Position numbers and translations under genes: made by a program. Positions 1 through 13,001 of a stretch of DNA of 36,764 nucleotides are shown here, one piece after another. The notes beneath the pieces are model-generated. The model ran no database searches, had not been told where the DNA came from, and saw nothing but the letters and a program-made list of their open reading frames with translations. Origin of the DNA: Brachionus koreanus (Eukaryota; Rotifera; Eurotatoria; Ploima; Brachionidae); contig PJRA01000409.1 of assembly GCA_016987375.1 (NCBI GenBank), positions 44,840 to 81,603 of the forward strand, given 5' to 3'. Each line of letters opens with the position of its first letter. Position 1 is the first letter of the stretch.

Positions 1-1499
1 AACATATGGTGTTATTCTAAGTGGTGTTCTATCAGACAAGTAGATTATTTCTTTTCAAGTCTAAAAAAAAAAAAACTAAAATTTTAGATAAGATTTGGTC
101 GTAAAAAAGCGACCTATGGTTTCATCATAGCCAATGCAGTTCTGAATATTTTGCTCTGTGTTTTGATCAGTATAGACATGGATGCTGAAGTTCAGCAAAG
201 CTTGTTCGCAGCTCTGAGACTGCTGACTGGGATTGCATCAAATGTTTACGCCTTGGCCGCTGTCTTGGGTTAGCAAAAAATAACAAAATTCTCATTTTCA
301 AAATTTAAATGGTTTATTCTATTTAGCTATGGAAATTGTTGGCACAGCTAAAAGAGTTACAGCAGTCAACACAATCTATTATTTATTCATAGGTGGCGAG
401 TTTATAGTCTTAATTTTGGCTTATTTTCTTAGAAACTTCCGCATTTTTTACACATGTTGTACACTTTTTATGTGCACATTTGTATTTTATTTTTGGTACA
501 AAGAAAAGAATTTAACTATTAAAAGAAAAAAAAAATTTATTTAAATTAAAGGATAGTTCCAGAGTCGCCCAGATGGCTAATGACACAAAAAAAATTTAAA
601 CAAGCTTATATTGTGTTCAACAAGATAGCGAAATCAAACAAGCGTCAATTGGAAGAACTGAATGAACTTGACGAGTTAAAGCAAGAATGTGGATCAAGAA
701 GCCGAAGCCGGACCCAAGTAGACCACATTGATTTGAATGAAAATTTGAAACAATCTGATCAAATTGTAGAAAAGCATGTAAATTTTCTAAATTTTCTATT
801 TTCAACATTTATTAATTTTATAAAAAGCTTTCATTTTTGGATACAATAAAACTTTTTTTTAAATCAAAAAAATTGCTTGTACGCTCATTGGCAATACTTG
901 TAAACTGGCTTACCAATACACTTGTTTATTATGGAATTAGTTTTAATACTTCGGAGCTGGTAGGTGATCCATATTTGAATTTTGGCTTGTCAGTGATAGT
1001 TGAGTTAGCAGCCATTCTGGTGACTCATGTAACATTGGAGCGATTCGGCCGAAAGGCTCCGTATGCAATTAATATGGCTTTGACGGGCATCTCTCTCCTT
1101 TCGGTCATGTTTATACCAACTGAACTTGGATGGTTGGTAACAGCATGTGCTTTAATTGGAAAATTTTCCATTTCGTTCACTTATAACACAATTTATATCA
1201 TTACTGGAGAAAGCCATCCGACTGTTATAAGAAATTCGGTGATCTCAGTGTGTCAGTCATTTGCTCGTTTGGGAGCAATCATAGCGCCAAATATTCAATA
1301 TCTGGTAGATTTTTTTTACATACTAATTAGAATTTAAAAGATATATTATTTTTCAAAGGGCGAACTGTTTTGGTTTCCCATACCGTTTGTTGTCTACGGT
1401 TCTTTTTCACTTTTGTCTGCCATTTCTTTTATTTTATTCATTCCGGAAACAAAATTTACCAAGCTAGCGGACACCATTGAGGAATTTATTGAAAGCTAA
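1..1499 (+). CDS. SLC22-like organic ion transporter, gene 1 (5' end outside window)
   Basis: Major facilitator superfamily membrane transporter of the SLC22 (organic cation/anion) type, predicted in the plasma membrane. Exon model: 1-39, 93-268, 327-495, 552-777, 828-1304, 1359-1499; all phases agree, giving about 408 residues of the C-terminal part. Visible motifs: LSDKFGRKK across the first intron (the MFS loop 2-3 signature, with K for the usual R), WIVPESPRWL at the 495/552 junction, ERFGRK in the second half, HPTVIRNS and a final PETK. The N-terminal exons with the large extracellular loop lie upstream of the window. Compared with genes 2 and 3 it lacks the introns after the NW residues and before the ALIGK helix, and has two private introns (496-551 and 1305-1358). 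The cytoplasmic loop after PESPRWL is longer and Arg/Ser-rich (GSRSRSR). Stop TAA at 1497-1499, followed at once by AATAAA (1500-1505). Substrate cannot be told. Confidence 0.85.
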
Positions 1500-1710
1500 A
1501 ATAAAATTTTTAATTTTTGTGCTTTTAAAGTTTATTTTTTTATAATAAAAATCTAATATTAATAGTCAGTTATATTAAATTATCTTCAATATGTCTAGCT
1601 GATTTTTTTTTGTTGGCTTCTTTTTAGCTTCTTTCGGGATCTGCTAGGTTTCCAATATTCTATTTTTTTGCTGCATTTCTCTGATAAGTTTTACTCAGTT
1701 TCAACTTATA

Positions 1711-1858
1711 CACGTTCCAACCAGATAGTGATCACTACATCTTTCGGCACCTCTAAAGACTTTGGTGTCATTTAAGGAAAACATCCATCTCTTATTGATC
1801 ATTATATGATCAATTTGATTTAATGTTTTCCTATTTGGTGATTTCCATGTCATAGGTT
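1711..1858 (-). mobile_element. LINE endonuclease (APE-type) C-terminal fragment
   Basis: The minus strand reads without a stop for about 148 nt and shows, in order, TWKSPN, NQIDHIMI, a short spacer, RGAERCSDHYLV. This is the C-terminal half of the apurinic-like endonuclease domain of non-LTR retrotransposons: the IDHI strand and the catalytic SDH motif. The frame closes right after (about 1700), and no reverse transcriptase follows, so this is a dead fragment. Family assignment is firm; clade is not. Confidence 0.65.
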
Positions 1859-2445
1859 TTTAAAGGTTTGATATTTAATTTAAAACCAGAAACCTATGGT
1901 AGAACATAAAAAAAAGAAGATCTAGTGTCGGTCTCTCTAAAAAGCTGACTAAACCATATGAAGAAAATTTTGAGACTTAGACGTGTTATAGATTAAAAAA
2001 TATTGATTTGAGAAATAAATCTAATTGTACATTAATAACTTAGAATAACATGTAAAGTACATATTTTCAGAAATATTGTAAATGATTCGAAAAATATAAA
2101 TTATAAATTAGTGTTACAATTATATGAAATTGCACAAGAATTTTTGAATTTTGTTGGAGTTTTAAAAAATATAAATATTTTACTAAGTAATATATTTAGC
2201 AGGTTCTACATCCAAATTGTGCATGCATTCAGTATAACTACTCATTAAATAATTTTACTTAATTTTTTTACTATTTGGTCTAAGTTTTTTTAGAGTAATT
2301 TTAAATTCGTTTAAAATTTTTTTAGTTTTTAAATGGTTTTTAAATATCAGCCAGGTATTTTTACTAGATAACATTTTGAATATGTTCTTTTCAAATTATA
2401 AATATGCAAGATTTATAAATTTACCAATTCAAATAATAAATTCTC

Positions 2446-2890
2446 AAATTGGATATACTTTTTATAAATATTAATAAAATTAACTGTTTATTTATAAATT
2501 TATTTGTAATTTTACAAATTGTATAGTGTCATGTATACAATTCATAAATTTATTATAAATGATTTATAAATTGAACTAATTTTAATAAAATGTCAATTAA
2601 ACAAAAAATTAAATAAAAAAAGTCGATTTTTATTAAAATTTACAAAACTTATTTACTTATTTAATAACAATGTGAATTATATTTGATACCTGAACTAAAA
2701 CATTTATATTCCGAATTATACCAATTAATCTTGAATGGACACTATTTTTCCTATCTATTCTTGGAATCAAAACACTTACCTTAACATTTACAGCAAAGTG
2801 TTCGTTTATTCTTTTTATTATGCTTTTCTTCCATTTTTTTTATAAATAAACAGTTAAATTTATAAATATTTATGAAAATGCATATCCATT
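2446..2890. repeat. Fold-back / MITE-like element with about 50-bp imperfect inverted ends
   Basis: The left arm (about 2446-2500, with GGATATACTTTTTATAAA then TTAACTGTTTATTTATAAA) is matched by the reverse complement of the right arm (about 2835-2890, TTTATAAATAAACAGTTAA then ATGCATATCC). Roughly 80% of positions agree over about 50 bp, with about 335 bp of unrelated sequence between. The layout suits a non-autonomous DNA transposon. I could not define a clear target-site duplication, so the borders are approximate. Confidence 0.45.
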
Positions 2891-5800
2891 TTGACAATTT
2901 ATTCAGTAGACTAATTTTTGAGGTTAATACCGAATATAATTCCAAAGTTGGAGTTCAATAAATTAAGTGATATTATTTTCAAAATAGGAGGGTTCAGTTA
3001 TAATTAAAAAAAATTTAAAGCCTTAGTTAAAAAAACAATTTTTTATGATTGAATTAGTTTTGTGCCATTTTTTATTTTACACCCGATACAAATCTTCTTC
3101 TTGATTCTTTTGTAAATAGATAAATGAAGAGGTATTGTGAAATTCAAAAAAAATCAAACAAAAATTCTCCCATTTTTAGATAAATTAAATTTACAAAAAT
3201 TTAAACGTTCAACATACTTTGTTGCAGCTATTCTATCTAAAGTATTACTTTTGCTTTTTTTTATTTTAAGAAATCAAATCAATAATCAATTTTAATTGCA
3301 TCAATGTTGTATTTTTAGTTTTTTTTTAACATAAGAAAAAAATTTTGTGTAAGGTTTATGCTGCAGAAATTAATTGAATGTTTTTTTAAATTAAGTAAAT
3401 TTTAATTTATCAAAATAGTTAGTGAGAAATTTTGCTCGATTTGTTTTTAAATTTCACAATACTGTTTACAGAAGGAGGAACAGTGTATCAGTTTATGTGC
3501 TAAAAGATGTAAGTTGATGTATATGAGAAATTATGAGATATTTGAAAATTTCCAAACATTTAACATTATTCATTTCTATCGCGTTTTGTTTAAAAATTTT
3601 CTATTTATATTCAATTTTCGTTAACTTAATTTAAAATTAAAAAAAAAAATTCTTTTTAAAAAAGAGTAAAAAAAATGTATAATTAAACATAATTCAATTG
3701 TCAAAATAAAATATTCAAAATTACTTTTTTTAATCATAAACTAAAATATTCATTTTTAAAAACATACATAGCACCTTTGTTTTACTTTGGATAATTTTTT
3801 CAAACGAGTTTAAGAAAAACATTGTTTGTAAAAAAATTAAATTTCATATTTCAGAGTATTTCAAATATTTAAGAGCGATGTTGCAGCTATAAAACCTGCA
3901 AAAAGCTATTTGAAAAAGCCCTTGACGAACAATTGTTCAGACTAGTCGTGACAATTGATCTAAATTCAAATTATAATTACAGGAATTAATATTTGGATTA
4001 ATTTCTAAAAGTTATGTATGAAACTCATTTCAAATTTGTTATACTTGGAATTAGTCTAAAGTCCAGTTCAAAATTTAAATATTTAAAAATTTTAGTAATT
4101 TTTTTTAAATCAATATTAAAAGATAATTTTTCTAAATTTTTGCGAAGATTTGGTCCACTGGAAAATTTTTTTCAATAAAAAATATAAATAGCTTTCTTTT
4201 TATGAAAAAAATTGAATATTTGCCAAATTTAAACGTAAATTCAGCTAAAATTACCTTTTATAAATATTGAATAGCAAAAAATAACTCCAAGTCTATGTAA
4301 ATTGCCTCTAATCACTTACTTACTAAAAATATTTTTATTCATAAATTGTTTCTAAGTTATTCCCAGACATATTTAACAAATACAACTTCATTATAATTCT
4401 GGTTAAGTAACATTAAGACTTAAAAGTTTAAAAAGAAAAGTATTTTGCTGCTGTATGCAATTTTTAAGCGCCACGCTATTAAATAAGTAAATGCGCCTTT
4501 TTTTCCAATATATGGGCTCGAAAATGTGTATTTCATTTCTTGAACAAAATTGAAAAATCATACTACTTTTTCATTATTTAATCTAGGAAAATATATTATA
4601 AAATGATCTAATTTTAAATTTTTGTGCGATTAAGAATTTATTTCTTAGGGGGTGCTGGCAAATTTTTTGGCTTAAAATTTGATGCAAAGCTTATCTAGCA
4701 CCTAATGTAAGACTGCATAATGAAACTATTTATCTAATCTGGATTTACTCTAATTTTTTAATTTGATTAAAATTAACTTTTATTTGCATAAATTTGAATA
4801 TAAAAAATGAAAATTTAATTTTTTTTGACAGAAAAAAAACACCTAAATGAACATAATTTATTTGAATTTAATAATTTGAGACAACCAAGGCCTTGCCTTC
4901 AATTTCCAAAAATTTATATATTTCATATTTGTCTTTACGAATTTAAATAAATAGTTTTTTTTTAAAGCAAATTTGACACACTTCATGTTTATATTTTTCT
5001 TATAAATCTAAAAAAAATAAAAATTTGGCAATTTTTTTGAAGAAATAATTTTTTTTTAAATAAAATTTTATTTTAAGTCCAAGTAAAGACCTATGAGGCC
5101 CAAGATCAAATTCCAAGTCAAAGTCATCTATGTTTGAAATAATTTTTTCTCAAGCATGAAAAACGTAAATTAAACGCATCCTTGATAGCAAAGAACTGAG
5201 AAACAATTAAAATTTTAATTACTTAATACTTGAACGATAGAATAATTTAATAAACAAAAATAGTTATACTGAATTGTCTGTCAGTGAATACTGACAGATT
5301 TTCTTAAAAATTTGCTCCTTCTTGAACAAAAAAATTTTAATTTTTGTTTCAATTGAGAATATGTTTTACGAACATTAATTTCAATCGTGATCAGTCGAAA
5401 ATCTAAAATTACACTCTAAAATAATCATTCGCAATTTAGAAAAATAAATATGCGTCGAATTGGATTATTTAGTCTGACTATAAAATGTCTAAATAGAGTT
5501 TACTCTGTCTATCATATGTACTAGGATATAAGCTCAAATTTTAAAAAGTGATCAAAGTTTTATCATTCACTTACCTCACAAGTGATCATAAAAATAAAAT
5601 TAAGAATTTTTTGACGAACAAGCAAATATTTTTCGTGATACAGACAAGAATATTTTCTAACGATTCAAAAATTAAATTAATAGCTTTTGAATAATAAGTC
5701 TTCTCGTTTTAAACTCGTTATTTGGCTTAAAAGACTGAAATTAAATCGGCCTAAAATTTTTATCAGCGAGCTCTTCAAAAAACGCTTATTAAGTTTCATT

Positions 5801-8255
5801 TATCTACATTATAAAATATATTTTAAATTACAGATAAATAACTGTGTATATTATTCTGAAGGATATCACAAAAAAAAGGTGAGTACTGCCATTTTTATTA
5901 GGACTTTCCTTTTTTTTATTGTGGACTTAAGTTAGCAGATAGCACATGAATAGTTTTTCAGTATTTATTATGTAATAGTTGAGAAAAAAATAGATTCGAT
6001 TTCTTTTATTTTCCTATCTAGGATTCCTAATTTGTCTATAAAAATAAAATCATTTTTCGAGTTTTAAATTTTTCTAGAGCTTCGGCTTGTTTTAGAACCT
6101 TGTTATCAAACTTTTGCCGAATGTATAAAAATGTAATGGCTTCCATTTATTGTATCTAGCAAATGTTTGATATTCAAATAAAAATTTTCTTAAGAAAAAT
6201 ATACGACAATTTTTGCCAAGCTAATCATATTTTCAAGTTGAATTAACCTTTATCATTATCAAGTTATTAGATAAACACATTTTTGACTATTTCAATAATT
6301 TTCAATTGTCATTTAAACTTAGAAGCTTCAACGTTCAGTCCCAAAGCGGCTACTTTTAAATTTCCTTTTTTTATTTCTTATTGAAACAAAGAAGATTTTA
6401 TTTTTCTATTATCATGTCAATATTCTAATAAATTTTGATTTTTCAGGTAAGAATGTCAGACTGGCACCATAATTATTTTTTTTTATTTTTTCTAAACTAG
6501 ATGTAAATTAATTCATTAAGAATTTTTTATACATTTATTTAGCAAAAATTTTTTTGGTTTATTTTATAAATTTGGAAAAAAAAAACGTGATATTTTATTC
6601 GACATTATAAAAATTAGAAATAAACCTAAAAAAATCTTCTAGGAGATCGTTTATTTAAATAAAAAAAAATCACAGCTATTTTTTTTAAATATGTTTCATT
6701 TTAGAAAAGGCCTTGCCCTTGTATTTTCAATATCATATAATAGTTTAAGCTTTTAACATAACAACTGAATTTTATCCAGGCACTTAGAGTTCTAGAAATA
6801 TAAAATTTTTTAGCAATAAATAGAAAAAATTTTCTAAAGAAAATATATTAAAGCTTAAATTTTTTTTTGAATAAATTGGATTTCAGAAAAAGTACGATAG
6901 TTAACAATTTAAATAAAGCTTATTTTATTTTATTTTATTTATTAGTCTGATCATCGACAAATAAAAACAGTCTGACTTAGATTTTTTCAATATTATATCT
7001 TTCATATAATAAAAGATGTTTAGTATCAAACATGTGTTTTGAAGATAGCAGGATAATAATCTATTTTGTTTCTTTATTACAATTTGTTGTAGGTATTATA
7101 AACTAGTTTGCTCGCATTAGTTTGTCTGCAAGCAGAGAATCTAGTGTTAAAAACCAATTTAGAGTAGAAAAATCTTCAAATATCTCTAAAATAAAAAGCG
7201 CATGTTTAAATCCTTTGATCAAAAAATGGACTGGATTATAATTGCAGTGTAGATGATCAACTCAATGCAGTAGTCTCTGTGTCAGATCGAAGCTGTTGCT
7301 CAAAAAGGTACTAGAAATGGAGATTAGTGTTTACCTAACATCCACTAGGATAGAATAAGATCAATCTGACTTAATTGAAAATTTAACGTACATTCTTATC
7401 CTTAAGTAGTATGTTAGTTGATTAATGTTTTAAAAAGCAAAATTCTAACTAAACACGCCTATACATGAGAAATTTGAATCAATTAATCAATTAAGCTTTT
7501 TACTTGTTTCATCATCCAGTATTTAGTAATGTTTTGACTAATTAGTGACCATTTGATCACAGACCAGATAATGAAACTTTGATTAATGAAGCTTAACTTT
7601 TCCTTTATTGGGTTTTTCCCCACTCAAAGGTTGTTTTTCAAGTGTTCACTTTAACAAAAGAGGACAAGTTAATATTGATGATCTATTCAAATATTTTTAT
7701 TTTAAGAAATTAATTTTTATTTAATTTAACGTAAATTTTTTTTATAAATTATCCAAATAAAAATAAATAAAATTAAAGCTATTCTAATTGAAATTAAATT
7801 TTGAAAATAAGTCTTAAAGTTTAGGTTGTATTTATTGATCAATTTTTAATAAATAACAAAGTTTGTTTTTACTATGTTTTTAATCTGCTAAATTTTGAAA
7901 CAATGTTTAAATTACTAATGCATGCTTCCTGACTATCTGAACTTAGTGAATATTAGTAAATAAATTTTTATCAATGCTATGCTCAATTTTGTTTATATTA
8001 GTCAATTTAAAAGGACTAGCTTTCTTTATTTGTTACGTCACAATGCCTATACATTTCAGTTTTAATTTGAGTCTAAGAATAATTTTCACTTTTAAATAAG
8101 AAAAAATGGCCATTTATTGCCAATACTTAACGAACCGTGAAATGATTTGAACAAATATTTTAAAATAGTTTTTACATAAGCTAAATAAAATTTGTTTAGA
8201 AAAAAAACATGGTGTACCAAAATTTTGTCTTATAATAATTTGTCTTTTTTTAGAG

Positions 8256-10342
8256 ATGAAATCATTAAGACATGAAAACATTTACGAGGACATAGGGGAG
8301 ATCGGTCCTTACCAGATATTTCTCTTCGCCTTGGTTGGCACACTAGCTGCAGTGCCAGCTTTGACTGGATATGGATTTGTCTTCATAGGCGCCACTCCAG
8401 ATTACAGGTAAAACTCAATTATTTGATTATTTTGGTCCAAATTTAACATTGTTCACTTATCAGATGCAAAATACCGACTCTTCAACATGACACATTTAGC
8501 ATTCAAAATCAAAGTCACTATGAATCTTTTGTTAAATATATGCCCAGAACAAGAGATAGAATATTTAACAAATGCAATTTAAAAGTAAACTCAAGTGGAT
8601 CTGAAGAATATGCTGCTTGCACTGAATGGGTCTACTCGACCGAACAATATGACTCAACATTGGTCACAGATGTAATTTTGTTTACTCGTAATTAGACTAA
8701 ATTAAAATTCTAATTTGAAGTGGAATTTGGTTTGTTCGAACTATCACTACAAAGGTCTATATTTGAACATGCACTTTATTGGAACTTGTGGCGTAGTACT
8801 AAGCGGAATTTTGTCTGATAGGTAATTTTAATTTTATAAAAAAAAAAAAATCTAAAAGGCTAGGAATTTTTTAAATTAAAAATAGTATCGAGAATAAAAA
8901 TCAATTATTTTAGAATAATTTTTTTTTGTTTTTTTTCTTTTGTTCTACAATTAAAAGGAGCTAGTAGTAAAGTATCATAAAACTAGATCAATAATTTTTC
9001 GTTACCAGATTCGGCAGGAAAAAAATAGCCTACATTTTGCTTAGCCTAAATGCAATATTTGCCGTACTGTCTGCCATTTTGTTGAACACCAACTCATTTG
9101 ACTTGGACATAAAACGAAGTTTGTTCGCAATTTTGAAGCTTCTCTACGCACTCACTTCAAATGTCTATTCTATAGCCATCACACTAGGTAAGCACATACA
9201 ATTTCTCACAGATAACTTTAACTTGAATTAAATTATTTTGCTAGTAATTGAATTGACTGGGCCAAATCGCAGAATATTAGCATCTAATTTTGTAGCAATT
9301 AGTTTTGTGTTGATAAGCATTGTTCTGGCTAGCGTGGCCTACTTTTTACGCAATTTTCAAATGTTAAGCGTGTTCATTGCTTGTGTGACTTGTTTGATAC
9401 CGACCTATTTTTGGATTGTGCCCGAGTCGCCTAGATGGCTCATATTGCAAAAGAGAAAAACTGAAGCACTCAGAATTTTGAGCAAAATATCCAAGTCGAA
9501 CAAAAAGCCCATGAATTTTGTGGAGGAAATTGAAAGCTTGCAAAATTCGGCAATCAGTCTGTACAGAACAACAGATGAAAAAGTAAATTTAAAAAAAAAA
9601 AAAAAATTTTCTAATTTTTATTTAAAGCTGGAATTTTTGGAATTAATTAAATTTTTCTTGAAAAAAAGACTCTATGTCTTTAGAACATTTATTTTAGTTG
9701 TTAATTGGTAAATTAAAAAAAAATCCTAAAATGAAATTCTGAATGCTAAATATATATAAAGGACTGTAATCAGCGCTATTTATTATGGAATTAGTTTTTT
9801 TACAGAAAAAATACCCGGCGATCCTTATTTAAACTGCATTTTGTTTATAATGGTAGATTTGGTAGCGCTAATATTTATACAAATGACAACAGAGCGCTTT
9901 GGTCGTAAGGTGCCTTTCACATGTGCCATGACTATTGGAGGCATCACTTTTATTCTAATGACATTCCTTCCAAATCGTAAGTGCCTTAAAAAAATTATTT
10001 AAAAATTAGTTGAAATATTTTTTCTAAGATTCGATTCTATCAACATTTTGTGCTTTAATTGGAAAACTCTGCATTGCGTTTGCACTCAATCTTTCTTTTA
10101 CAATAACATCGGAGTTCTATCCGACTTTTATACGAAACTCGGTGACTAGTCTGTTGGTCGGCATTGGCCGTGGTGGCTCTGTCAGCTCAACTTATATTCA
10201 TAAATTTGGCGAATTGTACAAACTTTATACTTTGCCTTTTTTTATCTTTGGAGTTAGTAGTTTATTTGCTGGTTTGATTTTTTTTACATTTATGCCTGAG
10301 ACAAAAGAGAAAACTTTGCCAGAAAATTTAGACGAATTTTAA
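8256..10342 (+). CDS. SLC22-like organic ion transporter, gene 2 (complete)
   Basis: Complete 8-exon gene: 8256-8407, 8464-8671, 8721-8821, 9009-9187, 9245-9582, 9628-9707, 9762-9976, 10029-10342, joining in frame to 528 aa, close to the usual SLC22 length of about 550. Residues: acidic N-terminus (ENIYEDIGEIGPYQ), first membrane helix, then a large extracellular loop starting at GATPDYRC with several Cys and an NSS glycosylation site, then WNLVC. Later landmarks: LSDRFGRKK (loop 2-3 signature), ELTGPNRR, WIVPESPRWL, YYGISFF, ERFGRK, SEFYPTFIRNS and FMPETK near the end. Twelve membrane segments are expected for the family. ATG is preceded by TAGAG and the start aligns with gene 3. The substrate is unknown; organic cation, carnitine or anion transport are all possible. 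Confidence 0.92.
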
Positions 10343-10859
10343 TTTGTACTTTTTATTTTTATTTTTTTTCAAAATTAAAGTAATAAGTAATAATTGTTTT
10401 TAAAATTTCTCAATTAAGAGCTTTGTTCTTAATTTTAAAAAATAAAAAGTTTGTAAAAAAATTTTTTTTCAATTGATAAAAATTTAATCTAATAGTTAAA
10501 AATTGCTTATATTTTTTTTTTATTGAAAAAATATTTTCAAATTTAGAAAAAATATTTTGGAAAAAACATTTACATTTAAAGGACCAGCTGAATTTCTCTC
10601 AAAAGCCGAGAGAACCTTTTTCAGACGACTTCTCTATTGGCAACTAAAAATACTCAACTCCCAAATCTCATTGTTTATTTCAATTACATGCATTTTTTTT
10701 CTTTTTTTTTTATTTGTTTATCTGTATCGAGCTAATGGTCCTTCAGAATAAAATATATAAAAAAAATAAGAATAAAGTTTAAGATAAGATAAAAAAAAGG
10801 ATATATAAGTCAAGTAATAAAAAGAAAATTAAAAACGATCTGTTGAAATATCTAGAGGT

Positions 10860-11560
10860 TAGACATGTTTAAATATTTGGTAGTTCAGGAAAAAAAGAAG
10901 AAATTGTTAGGGAGCAATTACACAATGGAGTAGGATATTCGATGAATTTTGATTCGAAACCTTCTATATATTTTTCCACCAGTCTGTGACGACCAGTGAA
11001 ACAGAGTGAATCAACTTTGTCTTGACATATCTCTCACTCAACTCAAAAAGTCGATTTGAAATTGTTAGTAGTTTAAGTTTATTGAAGACCTCTTGGTGCA
11101 TAATATTCGAGGGGGTATCATATTTAAGCTTCAAAATAAGTCCAACTGCTGAATTTTGAATAACTTGTATTTTTTTTCATGTTAGTTTCTAAGAATGAAT
11201 TTAAACAAGGAAAAGAATAGTCCACCAAGATTGATTCTATCAAAGATTTGTAAAGATTAATGTTTTTGGTTTTAGACCCCATCTCCTATTTGAGAGGTAT
11301 TTTATTACATTAAGCTTTGAATTACAGCGTTCTTTTAATTCATTCACCATTAGACTAATTTTTGAGTCTAGTGTAATGCCTAAAATTTTACTTTTTCCTT
11401 ATTTTTTAAATTGTTACCATTAATTCTAAGGTCAAAGATTGATTTTAACTTTCAAGGATTTTCAAGGATCATGTAACATGATTTTTCAATAGAAATTTTC
11501 ATTTTCCATTTGCAAAGCAATTTTTCAACTTCGTTTAGCTTAGATCAAAATTTATAATAA
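10860..11560 (-). mobile_element. Decayed LINE reverse transcriptase, C-terminal part
   Basis: On the minus strand, broken frames give a recognisable order of non-LTR reverse transcriptase pieces: KLNEVEKLLCKWKMKIS (about 11540-11490), then VKILGITLDSKIS, then KLNVIKYLS and WGLKT (the thumb and post-RT region), then a tail resembling the conserved LINE end with VIQNSAVGLIL and NRLFELSERYVKTKL (about 11160-11020). Several in-frame stops and at least one frameshift interrupt it, so it is inactive. It lies 0.5 kb downstream of SLC22 gene 2. The order of motifs fits a non-LTR element; clade uncertain. Confidence 0.65.
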
Positions 11561-12300
11561 CCTATTTTGGCCAGAACTGAAATTATACAAGTATACATAA
11601 TCGTTAAAGAAACTTTAATAACGGTTTAAATATTAAGTGCTTAAAAAACAAATTTATGTCGTTTGATTTCTAAAAATTTTTTTTGAATGACTTACATCTT
11701 AAAATAAATTAAATTGCAATTTCGCTTTTAAGCTTGAGATTATTTGACTTAATCCATCACTCGAACAGTTTTTTTTTTAATAAGCATTTTATCAGCAAAA
11801 GTTAGCGTCTATTAAGCCAAAAATTACCACTATAAATAAAAGAGATTTACAATCTTTTTGAACAATCTCTAAAATATTGCTTAATTTTAAAATTGGCATT
11901 TACTATTTCTTTTTTAATTTTCTATAAAATTAAGTTTTGATTATTATTTATTTGTTCTTATCTTATTTAACTATAAAGAATTTTTAACACTATTTTAAAA
12001 ATTAAAATGAATATTGATATCCAAATTCAGAAATCTGAAAGTTTTTAAGACTTGTTTTATGGATTTTACAGTCGAAAGTAAACATTTAAATAATAATAAT
12101 AATTTTTTATTTTTTTATAAAATTATTGAAAACAATGAAAATATCATTGTTTCAAGATCTGGGTGTGTATCACTTGCAAAATCAAAATTACTGACATAAA
12201 GACCATTACTTGTTAAAACATGCTTCAGAAAATAAATATTTTAATTAAAGCACTTTTTTATTAAAAAAATCTATTAATCAATATTTAATTTTTAAATTAA

Positions 12301-12308
12301 AGTTTTTT
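12301..12308. repeat. Left 8-bp target-site duplication candidate (AGTTTTTT)
   Basis: The octamer directly outside the left inverted end is repeated directly outside the right end (21460-21467). It is low in complexity, so chance agreement is possible, but its position on both sides of the element is exact. Confidence 0.5.
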
Positions 12309-12355
12309 GCGGCGGTGAAGATTTAAGCAAAAAATTTTTACAAAAAGCAAAGTTT
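12309..12355 (+). repeat. Left terminal inverted repeat of the large transposon
   Basis: Starts GCGGCGGTGAAGATTTAAGC and continues into an A-rich stretch with TTACAAAAAGCAA. The first 20 bp are perfectly inverted at 21440-21459, and the continuation matches loosely (TTTACAAAGCAA on the other end). The GC-rich GCGGCGG block stands out sharply from the surrounding AT-rich DNA. Confidence 0.75.
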
Positions 12356-13001
12356 CAGATTTAATAGCTTTTTAAGATCTAATTTGTGTTTTTTTTTTAA
12401 AAAAAAAAATTTACATTTTTTAACAGTAATTGTTAAAGGTAAATGTTATAAAAGTTTTGAAGAAAAAATTTTTGGATAAACAAAATCGAATATTGATAAA
12501 AAAAATAAAGAAATGTTAGTTTTATTTTGTCGAGTATGCCTCAAATTAAAAAAATTTTGTCTTTTAGTTTATAAAACATTTAATGAAAACTAATTTCAAT
12601 TTTTTTATTATAAAAAGTTCTCTTGAGTTTGTTTAGCCAACTTTGGTTTGTTTTTAAAAATGATCCTAAAAGAAAACTGATTTTTCCAAATAAATGAGTT
12701 AAGCAGATTAATCTTAAAAAATCCAGTAATTATTAATCTTCGCACTTAATATCACTAGGATATTGCAGATCATTAATTGATCATACTACAATTGAAATAT
12801 TAATGAATTTTTTTAGAGTCTATCAAGCCCAAATCATACTCGGAACATCAGAAATCTTAAAGAATCATTAAAAAAAACAAACTTTGTTAACTTAACAAAA
12901 TCAAGAGAACATAAAAAAATAAAAATTACAAAAGAACATAAAAAAATGAAAACACAAAAGATTAAAAAGTATTTAAAAAAAAACTAAAAATAAACTATCA
13001 T

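Larger units (their letters stand above)
1500..8255. other. Long AT-rich intergenic region without a host gene
   Basis: About 6.7 kb between SLC22 genes 1 and 2. I find one LINE endonuclease fragment (about 1711-1858) and one fold-back candidate (about 2446-2890), described separately, plus a short (ATTTT)n tract near 6918-6940. Nothing else coding is supported. A short open frame at 5687-5935 is Lys/Ile/Phe-rich with no start context or neighbouring exons and is treated as chance. Confidence 0.6.
10343..12308. other. Intergenic region with a LINE remnant
   Basis: Between SLC22 gene 2 and the large transposon. It holds the decayed reverse transcriptase fragment at about 10860-11560. A short frame near 10557-10751 ending in a hydrophobic Phe/Leu stretch has no recognised motif or start context and is not called. 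Weak inverted GGACCA/TGGTCC pieces occur at about 10579 and 10736. Nothing else is supported. Confidence 0.5.

Noticed and set aside
580..849. Open frame of 89 codons starting at an ATG at 580 as a separate gene
   Set aside because: It is the middle of an SLC22 gene 1 exon (552-777) continued into the intron; the frame upstream reads WIVPESPRWL across a splice junction.
5687..5935. 82-codon open frame on the plus strand
   Set aside because: Lys/Ile/Phe-rich, no signal or motif, no neighbouring exons, and such frames are expected by chance in this AT-rich DNA.
10557..10751. 64-codon frame ending in a hydrophobic stretch, possible small membrane protein
   Set aside because: No ATG at its beginning, no motif, and the hydrophobic part is simply poly-T translated as Phe/Leu.
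12014..12199. 61-codon frame just left of the large transposon
   Set aside because: Asn/Phe-rich, low complexity, no motif or splice context.
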